Part shown: positions 9,777 to 20,800 of the stretch, piece after piece
Layout of the letters: each line of letters starts with the position of its first letter
Position numbering within the stretch: the first letter of the stretch is position 1
Assembly (NCBI GenBank): GCA_004565275.1
Contig: SDOX01000016.1
Span: 735,989-799,988, forward strand
DNA: 64,000 nt
Origin: Nannochloropsis salina CCMP1776
Taxonomy: Eukaryota; Sar; Eustigmatophyceae; Eustigmatales; Monodopsidaceae
Reading direction: 5' to 3'
Notes under the pieces: generated by a model
What the model saw: the letters and a program-made list of their open reading frames with translations, nothing else
What the model was told of the DNA's origin: nothing
Database searches by the model: none
Program-made: the position numbers and the translations under genes

Positions 9777-12665
9777 ATGAACGGCCTGCAATATGAAGCC
9801 CGCAAGCCAGGTCAACCTCCTGCCTCTCCCTTTCCCGTAAGCCGCACGAAGTTCAACGCAATTATCAAACGTCATCCTCAGGACTTTGAGGTGCGTGAAA
9901 TCGACCTAGAAGGCATTGTGGCAGACATTACAACTCAAGCAAAGTTTCCAGCGTCATGGGAATTTGCCATTAGGAAAGGTGTGACGGCTGAAGCCGCACT
10001 GGGGGACTACGTTACACTGAATACCTCAAGCACCGATTTGGCCGTGCGGTCATCGCACTTGCTCCCCCCATGTTATGGGAGAGATGAATTGATTAGTAGA
10101 TATGGTATGGAGCTTTTAAAAGCGCTTGAGTCACTCCATCGACGGAGCGTCCTTGAGGTGCTGGCCCCCACCACGCCATGCTCGCAAGCTGGAAAAGGCA
10201 CGGAGAGTGAAGTCGGTGACGGAAAACATACGGGATGTGGCGAGAAAGCACAAGTAATCGAGCGCCTGAAAGATGAAATCAACATCCCTCTCCCGTCCGA
10301 CCGGGGTGCCCGGGGGATGTTGCACCGGTCTCTCCGAGCCTGTTTCCCTGGGCTGTCCACTTGCCAACACCCGCATGCTCCCTCCCTCCTGCGTGCCTCC
10401 AAAGACACTCCAAAAATCACCCTTGCCCATGCTCTGCTTCAGCTCCAGGGAGTAACTCTCTCCCACGTCTTGGATCTTCTGGCGTACATGGGCCGAGGTC
10501 CCTCGGACCCCGGGCCACAGACTCAGGCGGGTGTCAGGCTGGGAGGGGGCCTCGACCGAGATGCTCGCAAGCAGGCGCACGAATTGATCACGAAACACTC
10601 CCCAGCCCTGCAGTGCATCTCCCGCAATAATACTCATGTCATCGTTATCTGGAAACCCGCGTCAGGGCGCCAGGAAAAGAAAAAAAGGCGTCGGAGTGAA
10701 GTCTCCTGTGCTTCTTCCACGTCCGGTCACAGCCCTGGCAACGCCGACCTGGCGATCTCGCACGGATTTCTCGCCCGTTTTGTCCTGTGCAAGAGGAACG
10801 TGGAGCATTTGGAGGCTTTGCAGCGAGTGGGCCGAGCGTTGGGGCTTCCCCTCTCCACTTCCCTGGCCACCGCGGGGGTCAAGGACAAGCGTGCCATCAC
10901 CTACCAGTACGTCACTGCCAGCATACCCGGAACTCCAGACGCGCTCGACGCATTTCGACGGGGTGTATCAAAGGCCTCGCTCCTCTTCTTTGGGAATGTC
11001 GGGACGCCTGCCTCCCCCCCTCCACTTTCCGTGTCCCTCCCCGCCCGATCTCCCCCACTCCAGGAAGCTGTAGACCCTCACGCCGGGCCCGGCGCTGGTG
11101 GGAAGGGCGTGGGCGTGGGGAATCTCCAGGACTGGGGAAAGGACCCCTCCCGACGTCCCTTACAAGCGGGGCAAAGTCTAGGCAATGCTTTCCGGGTGGT
11201 GGTGCGCCACGTCCACCCCAGGCTCGCGGGGGCGGCCGGTGGGAAGGAAGCAGAGGACCGAGGCCGTGTGGAGGGGTCAAATGGTGGCAGCGAGGGGGGT
11301 GAGGACGTAAAACCTGACATGCCCGAGACAATGGTGGAATTGGATAGGCGGCTGCAGCGCCTGGCGAGCGAGGGTTTCGTCAATTTCTTTGGCGCCCAGC
11401 GGGTGGGTATAGGGGCAGCGAGGGGCCAAGAACAGGAGGGGGGGGGGGAGGGAGGAGGGGAGGGGGGAGAAAGGGGAAGAGCAACTTTGGGGATGCCCTG
11501 GGAGCTGGGCCGGGCGCTCCTCAAGCAAGACTTCCCAACTTTCCTCCGGCTTTTTTTGGGCGTGCGCGAGGAGGAAGATGAGGGAGATGAGGACGGGGAT
11601 GGGGGGGACAGGGGAACGGAGGACGGAAGAGAGGCCTTCGGAAGTATATGTAGGTCAAGGTCTGGTATTACAGAGGCGGGAGGCACGGAGGGAGGTGGGT
11701 CCGAGGGCGGACTGGTGGAGGGGGGAAAGGGAAGGACAGACAGGGAGGAAGAGCAGGGGCTGGCAGGTGGCTTCGCGAGGAAGGAGAAGCGACGGGAAGG
11801 AAGCATTACGATCCTAAGAACAAGCCATAGTCAAGGCGAGCACAGGAGGAGGGGCGGCATCCAGCGCGCGAAAGCCCTCTTCTGGGACCAAAGCACGCCC
11901 CTCTCTGCAGTCCTTCGCTTGCTGCCTCCCACCATGACGCGTGAACGGCTCTTCGTCCGAGGCCTGCAGCGGTACGGGCGGGAAGAGATTGGACGTGCGC
12001 TTCGCGAGATTCCCCACCAAGCGCGGACCCAGTGGGTGAACGCTTACCAGGCCTGGTTGTGGAACAGGCTCGTGGTCCGGCGCGTCCAGCGGTACGGCCT
12101 CAGGGCGGTGGCCGGGGATATGGTGCTGGAGGGCCGGGAAAGAGGCGAGGGCGGGGAGCAGTGGGAGGGGGGCCGAGTCAAGGAGGGTGGCCAGGGAATG
12201 GTGAGCAAGCGGCAATCAGTACGGTTCGTCACAGCCGAAGAGCTCACTGGGGACGGGGCTGCCACAGCGCTGGCGCCGCTCGTCGTATTCCCCGTGATCG
12301 GATACGGCGTGCAGTTACCTCGTGACGAGGCAATGCATGCAGAATGCTGTCGCCTGTTGGAGGAGGAGGGGATGTGGGAAATGTTGCGAAACAAATGTGC
12401 AATGACGTGGGAAAGCCAACGACTTGTTGGAAAGTTAAAAGGTGCATATCGACCATTATTGGTGAAGCCGGAAGGGTTGGAATGGACCTTCCTGACCCCT
12501 AAGCAGGACAATGTTCGTGTCTCTCATGTCCATGCGGTGGCGGATGATCAAAGGAGCAGCATGCAAGGGTCAATTGACATGGAACTAAGATTTCGGTTGC
12601 CGCCAGGGAGTTTTGCCACGGTGTTGATACGAGAGGTACTGGGAAAGGAGCCCGTCTCCTGGTAG
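9777..12665 (+). CDS. PUS7: tRNA/mRNA pseudouridine synthase, TruD/PUS7 family
   Basis: A single exon encodes 962 aa, longer than the roughly 660 aa of human PUS7. It shows the family landmarks in order: an N-terminal FEVREIDLEG segment; ATAGVKDKRAITYQY, whose KDKRA element carries the catalytic Asp (near residue 370); GFVNFFGAQRVGIG (NFFGxQR motif); HQARTQWVNAYQAWLWNRLV; and the C-terminal FRLPPGSFATVLIREVLGK. The enzyme isomerises uridine to pseudouridine in tRNA and other RNAs, in nucleus or cytosol. The extra length comes mainly from Gly/Glu/Arg-rich insertions around residues 430-470 and 550-690, between conserved blocks. An AATAAA at 12830..12835, about 165 bases past the stop, is a plausible polyadenylation signal. 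Family assignment is very secure. Confidence 0.93.
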   Translation: MNGLQYEARKPGQPPASPFPVSRTKFNAIIKRHPQDFEVREIDLEGIVADITTQAKFPASWEFAIRKGVTAEAALGDYVTLNTSSTDLAVRSSHLLPPCYGRDELISRYGMELLKALESLHRRSVLEVLAPTTPCSQAGKGTESEVGDGKHTGCGEKAQVIERLKDEINIPLPSDRGARGMLHRSLRACFPGLSTCQHPHAPSLLRASKDTPKITLAHALLQLQGVTLSHVLDLLAYMGRGPSDPGPQTQAGVRLGGGLDRDARKQAHELITKHSPALQCISRNNTHVIVIWKPASGRQEKKKRRRSEVSCASSTSGHSPGNADLAISHGFLARFVLCKRNVEHLEALQRVGRALGLPLSTSLATAGVKDKRAITYQYVTASIPGTPDALDAFRRGVSKASLLFFGNVGTPASPPPLSVSLPARSPPLQEAVDPHAGPGAGGKGVGVGNLQDWGKDPSRRPLQAGQSLGNAFRVVVRHVHPRLAGAAGGKEAEDRGRVEGSNGGSEGGEDVKPDMPETMVELDRRLQRLASEGFVNFFGAQRVGIGAARGQEQEGGGEGGGEGGERGRATLGMPWELGRALLKQDFPTFLRLFLGVREEEDEGDEDGDGGDRGTEDGREAFGSICRSRSGITEAGGTEGGGSEGGLVEGGKGRTDREEEQGLAGGFARKEKRREGSITILRTSHSQGEHRRRGGIQRAKALFWDQSTPLSAVLRLLPPTMTRERLFVRGLQRYGREEIGRALREIPHQARTQWVNAYQAWLWNRLVVRRVQRYGLRAVAGDMVLEGRERGEGGEQWEGGRVKEGGQGMVSKRQSVRFVTAEELTGDGAATALAPLVVFPVIGYGVQLPRDEAMHAECCRLLEEEGMWEMLRNKCAMTWESQRLVGKLKGAYRPLLVKPEGLEWTFLTPKQDNVRVSHVHAVADDQRSSMQGSIDMELRFRLPPGSFATVLIREVLGKEPVSW

Positions 12666-13043
12666 CCATTCACGATACGCGACAGGTCTATCGGACACGA
12701 GTGCCTGCAATCGTCTGTTTAGTCATGTATAGGTTTCTCGCCAAGGAAGGCAGCTGCAGACTCCTGGCAAGCCACCGTGAAGCACAAACGTTAAAAGAAA
12801 TTTTTGAGACTGAGAGATTGTTTGAAATGAATAAAGCCCTTTAGAAAAAGTCTCTACTTCTTGCGCCATATTGCATTCTTTTACCCATCGCAATGTCGAT
12901 TCTTTGAAGGCCCATCCCAGGCGCATGATTGAAAGCAGGAGGAGAAAGCGACCCGGATATTGCCGAGGTAGAACTTAAATAGGCAGAGTCTTCAAAATTA
13001 AATCCCACTCACTATTCCTTGTGTTCCCACGCTAGGACACGCG
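12666..13043. other. Intergenic between PUS7 and the DIX-J gene
   Basis: A 378-base tandem spacer. It contains the AATAAA noted for PUS7 and, on its right side, the presumed promoter and leader of the DIX-J gene. Nothing else is seen. Confidence 0.55.
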
Positions 13044-14586
13044 ATGGCGCGGCCGTGGTGTTTCTATTTTGTACAGGGGGAGGAAGGAGAAAGTCCTGAG
13101 GAGCCAAATGTCTTCGCCCTTCCCTCAAACGGGGCCGCAAGCTTGAAACACTTCCTAGGTGCCTTCCCGCTAACCCAGCAAAAAGGCGGGGACAGGGTAT
13201 ACCATGCACGCTTCAAAGTCAAAGACGACCTATTCGGCCATGTCTGGCAAGACGTCGTTGATCCCCAGGAAACCCTTCCTGTTTATCAAGGCGCCGTCCA
13301 TGTCAAAGTCCTCCGCCTGGACAAGCCCCCAAGGCCCACCACGCGGCTCCGTCGCAAGCCTTTAGGGACTTTGGGAGGGGCAAGACCTGCTGCAAGTATG
13401 CGCCAGGATCTGGGACGCGGAACAGCGGCGACGGCACAAAGCACAACTTCCTCCTCCCACGTGGCAACGCCGCCTCGAAGACCTGATGTTTCCACCGCTT
13501 CGTCTGGCGTGGCAGCCACTGCCGTGCCCAGTGCAGCCCGTCCCCCTACTTCCTCCTCCTCTGGGAGAAGCACGCAGACCGTAGAACAGGGTGGGTCGGT
13601 GAAGGCCCCTGGGGAGAGACCTTCGGAGAGTCAAGGCAGACGCCAGGCAGGCGGGAAGGTAGGGGCACCCCCGGGAAGCACCGCGGCCAGCGGCGATGAC
13701 CTGGATCGTTTCTTGTACGGCAGTACCGGCAGCGACACCCCTGCTTCCCCCTCAAGCTCGCAAAGCAGCCGGCCACAGCCTCGATCCACCCCGCACGCCG
13801 TCCAGGGGGGCCTCCCTCGGGTCCACTCCTCGCCTCCGCCCGTCGGGACCGCCGCCTCTCCCCCCCCGCCCCGCGCTCACTCCGCCAGCCCGGGTCCCCG
13901 TCCAGGCCCCCCTCTGTTCGCGGGCATGGCCGGCCTGGACATTGACGAAGACGACTCTCCCCCTCCCCCGCCCTCCTTCCCCCCCTCCGGCAGCGGCCGG
14001 GGCGGCCCCACTCCCCCCCCCAAGGGCCCCTCCCCCCCACCTGCCACACCGGAGGAGCTTTTTTTCATGCAACCGACGACCACGAAGCAGGCAGAGGCGG
14101 CCAAGGAGGAGCAAGAGGCAGACGCCTTGCGCCAGCGGGTGGGGCCGCGTCTGGAACAGTGGGCACGCGACCCGCCCGCGGCAGGAGGCAAGCTCCGCAA
14201 CATTCGCAGCCTGCTCTCCACCATGCATACGGTTCTGTGGGCGGACTCTGCCTGGAAGCCGGTCTTCCTCGGGGACTTGATGGCGCCCGAACGGGTCAAG
14301 TTCTACTACAGGAAGGCCATGCTTGTGGTCCATCCGGACAAGAACGTGACGGGCTCGGCAGAGCAACGCTTTGTGGCAGAGAAGGTGGGGGGAAGGAGGG
14401 AGAGAGGGAAGAGGGGAAGGCTGGGGTCTGAAGGTTCGGCGTGGTGTAAATGCGTTGCCCTGTCGTGCCCGCAGGGTCCCGTCTGTTCTGCTGACGGATT
14501 CCGGGTTCCTCCCCTTCTCTCCCGCACAGGTGTTCACGAGCGTCAACGAGGCGTACACGGTTTTCGCGGCGAAAGAGCTCAAGTAA
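13044..14586 (+). CDS. DIX-like domain plus auxilin-type J-domain protein
   Basis: Two exons, 13044..14384 and 14530..14586, encode 465 aa; the intron (AAG|GTGGGG to CACAG|) is in phase 0. Residues 1-95 look like a DIX domain: WCFYFVQ at the first strand, then [19 protein letters not shown] and [15 protein letters not shown], which match the pattern in Dishevelled/Axin and plant SOSEKI proteins (aromatic-basic strand, DxFGxVW, LPxxxGxVxxKV). Residues 100-370 are a disordered Pro/Ser/Gly linker. Residues 385-465 are a J domain of the auxilin/GAK type: [25 protein letters not shown] with the HPD triad at 430-432, and [17 protein letters not shown] across the splice junction. Auxilins recruit Hsc70 to uncoat clathrin vesicles. 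DIX domains form head-to-tail polymers. Polymer-scaffolded clathrin uncoating is therefore my inference. Confidence 0.75.
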
Positions 14587-15084
14587 GGGAGATAGGGAAC
14601 GCCCTGGCGGCAGGTGAGACGGGTATGGGCCGAAGGGGTGACCCTGGGTGGGGGAGGGGGATGGCGCCGGCTTTGGCGGGCGCTCGCTCGCTTGCGGTCT
14701 GGCCGCGGACGGATTCATTTGCGACTTGCATGAGGCCAGCCGTCCCTTGAGAGCGCAGAGAATAGAGAGGCAGGGGGGTGGGGGAGGCAAAGTCGGTAGA
14801 GCGATGGCTCGTTTTTCGGTAGAAAGCAAGCGAGGAGGACGAGTAAGAAAATTAGGGCGTGGCCGTGTCTCTGTGGTGGACCGCGATGTGAAGTAGTGCT
14901 TGTATTTAAAATTTGAAGAATTGAGGAACATTTTCAGGTAGCACACGAATCCTCCCACCAATAGACATCACCCTCTTCTGAGCCCGGCATACACCACGAC
15001 TCATGCCACATATCAACCCAAAGCCCTCTGAAACCGCTTGCGCCCCGCGTCCTCCCAACGCCCTCCCCTCCCTCCCTTCCTCCC
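14587..15084. other. Intergenic, convergent 3' ends
   Basis: About 500 bases between the DIX-J gene and the galactonolactone dehydrogenase gene, whose 3' ends face each other. Plus-strand ORFs here are short and Gly/Arg rich with no recognisable domain. Confidence 0.55.
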
Positions 15085-16998
15085 TCACTGGCCCTCCCCA
15101 TCCGCAAAAAGCACGTCTACAGTCTTGTTGCCCAACACGCCCTTGGGATCGAACCCCTTCCTGACGAAGTTAAAGGCCGGAACAGGGTAGCGGTTGGCCA
15201 GCCGCGCCTTCAACCGCTCCCTCCGACCTGCCTCCTCCGGGACCTCGATCTTGGCCCAGTGGGGAAAGGCCTCGAATTCCTCGCACAGGGGCTCCATCGC
15301 CTCCACGTACTCCCGAAACGCCCTCCCGATCTCCTCCCGCCTCTCTGGCTCCTGCCCGGGGGGGAGGTACATAATCACGCCCACCCAACTGAAGACGGCG
15401 TCCCGATCCGAGCTGTACGCTGGGGACATGGGCGCCGTGCTGCTGGCCGTCCACCGCTGCTCGATGGGGCAGGGGGCGGGGAGGTTCTTCTCCCGGATCA
15501 GCCTCCGCAGCCGGTCCACAAAGTCCAAGTCCGGCGTCGCGGCCTCTGGCATTCTCCGCTTCTCCTGCCCTAGCGAAAACCACCGCCACCGCCCGCCCTT
15601 CCCCATGTCCACCGCCTCCAAGGCCGGGAGTGGTCCGATGGGGAAAGCCACCTCCAAGACCCACTGCTGCCCGCCGCAGTCGAAGCCCAGGATTTCGGTC
15701 GACGGTCCCCGTCGGTACCCCTGACTTTGCTCCCAGAACCGGGCCTCCGCCCCATTCACACGCGCCACCCACCGCCAATCCAGAGGGTCCATGCCCAAAA
15801 GGGCGTCGCGCAGCTCGGTGAAGCCCAGGGACGAGACTTCGGCGGGGGAGAGGCGGGAGGCAGGGTGCGACAGGAGAAGGGCCCGCAGGGTAGCCAGCTT
15901 CGCATCGACAGGCACAGGGGGACGGTGGGAGGAAGGCGGGAGGGCGGTCTTTCCCTCCTCGTAAGGATTGGAGACCACGACCACGACGCTCTCCGTGTGC
16001 GGCAGCCACATGTAGCGGACGTGCCGGTAGCTTTGCAGGAGACGGTGATGGTCTCGCTTGAGCTCGCGCAGACTGTTCACCACGTACGTGTGCTCCAACA
16101 GCTCGTGCTGAGGGACGCACTTGAGCGTCAATTCTGAGACCACGCCCAATGCACCGAGACCCACCTTGGCCAGTCGAAAGAGCTCCGAGTCACGCGTCTC
16201 GCTCAGTTCCATCACCCCGCTCGCTGGAGTCACCACCTTCATCCGCACAATCTGTTCCTCCACCGTTGGCAACGAGGCCCCCGTGCCATGCGCGGCGACT
16301 TGGGTCCAGCCTCCGAGCTGCTGTTCCTGGATAGAAGAGAAGTTTTGCAGGGTCAATCCATGCCGCCCCAATGCCTCCAAGACCTGGCTGACACGGGCAC
16401 CGGCTTGCACAGTCACCGTCTGTGCTTCCGCATCCACTTGTATGATTTTGTCCAGGTGGTTCAAGCACACCATTCCCTCCTCATCCATGCCAATGCCGTT
16501 GGGGGAAAGCGCCGTGCCGACAGGGCGGATCCGTTGCCCTTTGGCGTGGGCGTCTCGGACCAGGGCCTCGAGCTCCTCGACACTGCTGGGCTCGTAGTAC
16601 CTCTTTGGCTCCACCGCGTGGGTGGCCGACCAATTTGTAACACTGGCATCGGTCGTGTATCCACGAGCGGTCGCTTCTCTTTTCGGATTCGGCCATACAA
16701 ATCCTAGGCCTTGATCTGTATAGTTGGCGATGGCGTAACCAGTCCCCAAGCCCAACACCACGGCTACAGCTTTGTAGTAAAACGCAGACCCAGGCGCAGG
16801 CTCTACCACTGGCGCATCCGACAATGGCTTCTGGGACGGAGGAGGCTCCATGGGAGGGGGAGGTGTGTTTTTCCCTGCTCCATTCGTGGAAAATTGACGG
16901 GGAGGGCAAGGACGGTGGCAAGCCGGCTTTGTTGATGTTGATAATGCAAACATGCGGGGACGTGCATGCCGAAGCAAGACGAAATACTGCCCACGCAT
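15085..16998 (-). CDS. GLDH: L-galactono-1,4-lactone dehydrogenase, mitochondrial
   Basis: A single exon encodes 637 aa. Residues 1-40 are rich in Arg, Ser and Ala (a mitochondrial presequence), followed by a Pro-rich linker and a hydrophobic segment at about 74-92 (YYKAVAVVLGLGTGYAIANY). The FAD-binding VAO fold follows with TNWSATHAVEPKRYYEP, IRPVGTALSPNG, VTVQAGARV and QLGGWTQVAAHGTGA, all typical of plant and algal GLDH; the C-terminal ALO domain ends near FVRKGFDPKGVLGN. The enzyme performs the last step of ascorbate synthesis, passing electrons to cytochrome c, and in plants also assists complex I assembly. The Ala at about residue 199 in VQAG occupies the position known in Arabidopsis to block oxygen reactivity, so a dehydrogenase rather than an oxidase is expected. 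Assignment is firm. Confidence 0.92.
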   Translation of the reverse strand: MRGQYFVLLRHARPRMFALSTSTKPACHRPCPPRQFSTNGAGKNTPPPPMEPPPSQKPLSDAPVVEPAPGSAFYYKAVAVVLGLGTGYAIANYTDQGLGFVWPNPKREATARGYTTDASVTNWSATHAVEPKRYYEPSSVEELEALVRDAHAKGQRIRPVGTALSPNGIGMDEEGMVCLNHLDKIIQVDAEAQTVTVQAGARVSQVLEALGRHGLTLQNFSSIQEQQLGGWTQVAAHGTGASLPTVEEQIVRMKVVTPASGVMELSETRDSELFRLAKVGLGALGVVSELTLKCVPQHELLEHTYVVNSLRELKRDHHRLLQSYRHVRYMWLPHTESVVVVVSNPYEEGKTALPPSSHRPPVPVDAKLATLRALLLSHPASRLSPAEVSSLGFTELRDALLGMDPLDWRWVARVNGAEARFWEQSQGYRRGPSTEILGFDCGGQQWVLEVAFPIGPLPALEAVDMGKGGRWRWFSLGQEKRRMPEAATPDLDFVDRLRRLIREKNLPAPCPIEQRWTASSTAPMSPAYSSDRDAVFSWVGVIMYLPPGQEPERREEIGRAFREYVEAMEPLCEEFEAFPHWAKIEVPEEAGRRERLKARLANRYPVPAFNFVRKGFDPKGVLGNKTVDVLFADGEGQ

Positions 16999-17815
16999 GA
17001 TTTAGACTTGCGCTGTACATGTTTGAGGTTCAAAACAATTACGGTAAGGACTATGAATACTATTAAAAGAAAGCCAGAGTCGCGAAAGGGGATCAGTGAC
17101 GTACGCCTTGAGCCCCTGCATGTATCTCGTCAAGACGAAGACAGTCCCTTACAGCACATAACTTATGTGTCTCAAGTGGCTTCATGCCCCGCATGGAAAT
17201 TATCAAGGTCGATGTTCCGGTGTTTGACCCGCATGCTTCGTTTTAGGTGTTAGTGGACAGAGTGGAAGGCAGCACTCCTCGCTTTTCGCACGTCCGCCCT
17301 CGCTTTCTCATAAAGTTTATGTCGTGGCTGCATGTTCTTGCAGTATCCTCCAGACCACTGTCCTCTCTACTTAGTCTAAAAGACTTTCTTTACCGAACAA
17401 ATAGCGTGCACTTGTAGTGTATGGAATGGGGATACAAACATAAATTTGGAAAAGCTGTAGCCGAATCTTAGTCTATATGGACAGCTGTGCGCTGTAAAGC
17501 CGTACTGCAATTTATCACAAAAAGAAAAATTAACAGAACAATAACCAGCCTCAGTGTCGCTTTGACCATCTTCAACTGTACTTCATCATCTACACCTGTG
17601 ACGTTTCAGGGTGTGGGGTGGACTTACCCGCCTCACACGTGCTTTTCCGCACTTGGCCCTACTTTAATCATCTTTTTGCTCAACCATTCGACACACTTTC
17701 TTCTCCTCTCTTCGGGATTCGGTCATCCGTTTAAAGGCTTGTACAGTCTGTTTTACTTACATAGACTCTCCGATAGTCCTCTTCTCTCCAATTATAATGT
17801 TCTAATGTTCAATTG
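16999..17815. other. Intergenic: GLDH promoter and ABCG 3' flank
   Basis: About 820 bases. The left side should hold the GLDH promoter; the right side is the 3' flank of the ABCG gene. AT-rich tracts occur near 17400-17530. No further gene is seen. Confidence 0.5.
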
Positions 17816-20800
17816 CTAGCGCTGCTCACGCACGCATACCTTGAGCACAATGAACGCCAGGGCAAGGGTCACCAACAAGTAGATCATCAGCGACATCAGA
17901 TCAAAATACATGGCGGTGGTGGAAAACCCAAGCTCATGGAGGACGCCGGACCCGGTGCTGATGGCAAAGTTCTCGAGACGTCGCCCTACCAGCTCGTTTT
18001 CGCTCAAGCCTGCGCAAAGGGAGGGAGGGAAGGGAAGGAAGCTTGTCAGCACGACTATGACTACCAATGTAAGACCTGAAAGCGACATGCAAGAACCAAA
18101 ACTACGTCGCCTCTTGCTTCCCTCCTTCCTTCCCTCGCCTCCCTCCTCCTCCGCTCAGACACGTACCTTCATAGGCGTAATTGAAAAAGGAGACACGACG
18201 CAAGAACTTCAACCAACTCACGCTCATGGAATCGAAGTTGATGAAGAGGTTGGTGAGCATCAAGAAATGGATCATGACGATGGTGGCGATGAGGATCCCG
18301 CTCATGATGTGTCGCGTGAGCATGCCGATGATCAGGTTGATCAGCGCCGACGTGCAAACCAGCAAGACCAAAAAGGCTTGGTAGATGATAAAATGCTGGA
18401 ACCCGGGCCGGAGGCCGATCATGCCGTACGTAATGGACCCGAAAAGGACCGTGGGAACGACGCGTAAAGGGATCAGGTCAAAAAAGACCTTGCAGACAAA
18501 GTAGGCGCTGGCCATGTAGAAGCGGTTGGACTGCTCGTGTAGATACAGGTTCCTTTCCAGCCAGAAAAGGGGAAGCGCGCTCACGCTCGTGAAACAGAGG
18601 AAAACGCACGACAGCAAAAAGGCGCCCAGACGGTTCTGGATGGCCTGGAGGGAAGACATGGACAAGTCAAAGTACACGATCCCCAAGATGACCGCGAAAT
18701 AGGCCGTAGCCCCCGCATGGCTCCAGAAAAGAACCGGATTTCGCGCCAAATCCAACACGGATCGATGGGACAGGACACCGATCTCCCAGCACCATCGACG
18801 CAGACCATTCCATGCGCGTTTCCTCCACGAGACCCGAGACGGGTCTCCGAGGCCTGACGCCCTGGCGGCAGGATCCACGCCTTTCAGCCCCTGGCTCCCG
18901 TCCTCCTCCAAGTGTTCGACAGGAGAAACGGTCACCAAGGTCCCCTCGCTCCCGCTGGAATTACTCCCTTCGCCATCGCCCTCCAGACCCGTCTCCCCGT
19001 CCTTCCCCCGAGGTCCCAACAGCGAGGCCATATCGACCACCAAGGCCTGGTAGGCGTCCGAGCGGCGGAAAGCCTCCGCGAAGGGGTTGCTACTCGGTTT
19101 TTCCGACACATGCTCGAGATTGTGGGCAGCAGCGGCCTCAGGCCTCTCCTCTGCCCCGCTCAAGCTCGTGCTGTTCCTGCTGCTGCTGTTGGTGTGATGC
19201 CGCAAGAAAGGACCCGACAGGGACGTCGGTGGGGAGACCCCCACGTCCTCCCTCTCCCTTCTTTCCTCTTCCCGTGTGTTGTTGTGCTTGAAGACGGAAT
19301 CCTGCAACATTACCCCCCCCTCCATTCCCTCCTCCCCCATGTCTACCCGCACCGATTGCGACGGTCCAGGGGCCGGACGGGAGGCCAATGGCCGCGACCC
19401 CGTCGTCTCTGAGGCAGGCGCCCCGCCCGCCTTCCCGACACCCGTCCCGTTCTCCTTGCCCCAACCATGGGCCAATTCTACCTCTTTTCGTGTATTTTCT
19501 GCGCCTGCCAATCCGCTCGCCAGACTCTTCTTCCTCCCAAACACCTGCAAAGGCCACCACTTGACTTTGCTTTCCCCCCTCGCTACCGGAACCCGCCTCT
19601 CTCCAGCCTCCCTTTCTCCCCCTTCTGCAGTGAACAAGACATCGATAAGGAAATCCGCCGGATTGTAGTGGCTGGGAATGCTGTGGCCGATCGAGGCGTA
19701 GTAGGCATCCACCTCTTTCGCTTTCCCAAACCAGGTCACTTCTCCCTGGTTCAAGACGAGGATCCGGTCGAAGCCGGCGAAGACGTTGCTGCGGGGCTGG
19801 TGGATGGTCATCACCACGTTCGTCGCATTCCGCCGGGCCAGTCCCCTAAGGCAGTCCACGAGCAAGGCCGCATTGAAGCTGTCCAAACCCGAGGTCGGCT
19901 CGTCCAGGAACAAGACCGCGGGCACCTTCACCATTTCCATCGCCACCACCACCCGTCGTTTCTCCCCCCCCGAGATCCCACGGCGGCCCTTGCTTCCGAT
20001 CATCGAGTCTGCCACGTGGGCGATCCGCAAGTCTTGCAGGACCTGCAAGACCCGCTCCGTCTTTCCTTCCACCGAGATGCGATCAGGCAGGCGCAAGAAG
20101 GCCGAGAATAGGACGGCCTCATAGACCGTCAGCGTGCCCATCAAATTGTCCTCCTGGTCCACATAGCCCACGCTCTCCCGGACCCGCTCGTCCGCGCCGG
20201 GGTCCTCCCCGTACGCCTTTCTCAGGCCGTTCCCGTAGTACACGCGGCCCCCGACCTGGCCCCGCTTGTTTTTCATGGCCAAGATATCGATCATAGTCGT
20301 TTTCCCCGACCCGGAAGGCCCCATCAACGCGAAGAGCTCCCCCGGCAGGGCATACCCCGAGACGCCTTTCAACACCTGCTTGCCCGCCACCGTGTAGGTC
20401 ACGCCGTCCCACACCACGGGGCAGGCTTTGCTCTTCTTTCCCCCAAGCCCCGCCCCGCCGATTACACCATTTCCCTGCGTCCCAAGACCCCCCGCAGCGG
20501 CGGCCATGGCCATGCCGGCCCCTCCCAAGGACCCGGGCAAGACGCCCGCTTCTTCCTCGCGCAATCTCTGAGCTCCCGGCGACGCCATGGGTAGCCCTCC
20601 TCCCTCCGCGTGTTTCCCTTGGTCTGTCTCAGCCATGCCCGCGACAAAGTCCCCCTTGGGCCCCGTCATCTTTCCTGCCAACAGGCGCGCCGCCCCTGCA
20701 TGGCTGCCGGAGAACCCGCCCGACTTCCACGAATAGCTCGAAGCCAGGACCAAGATCACGAGCGTCGCTACCAGCATGGCCAAACCCAGAATGTACGACA

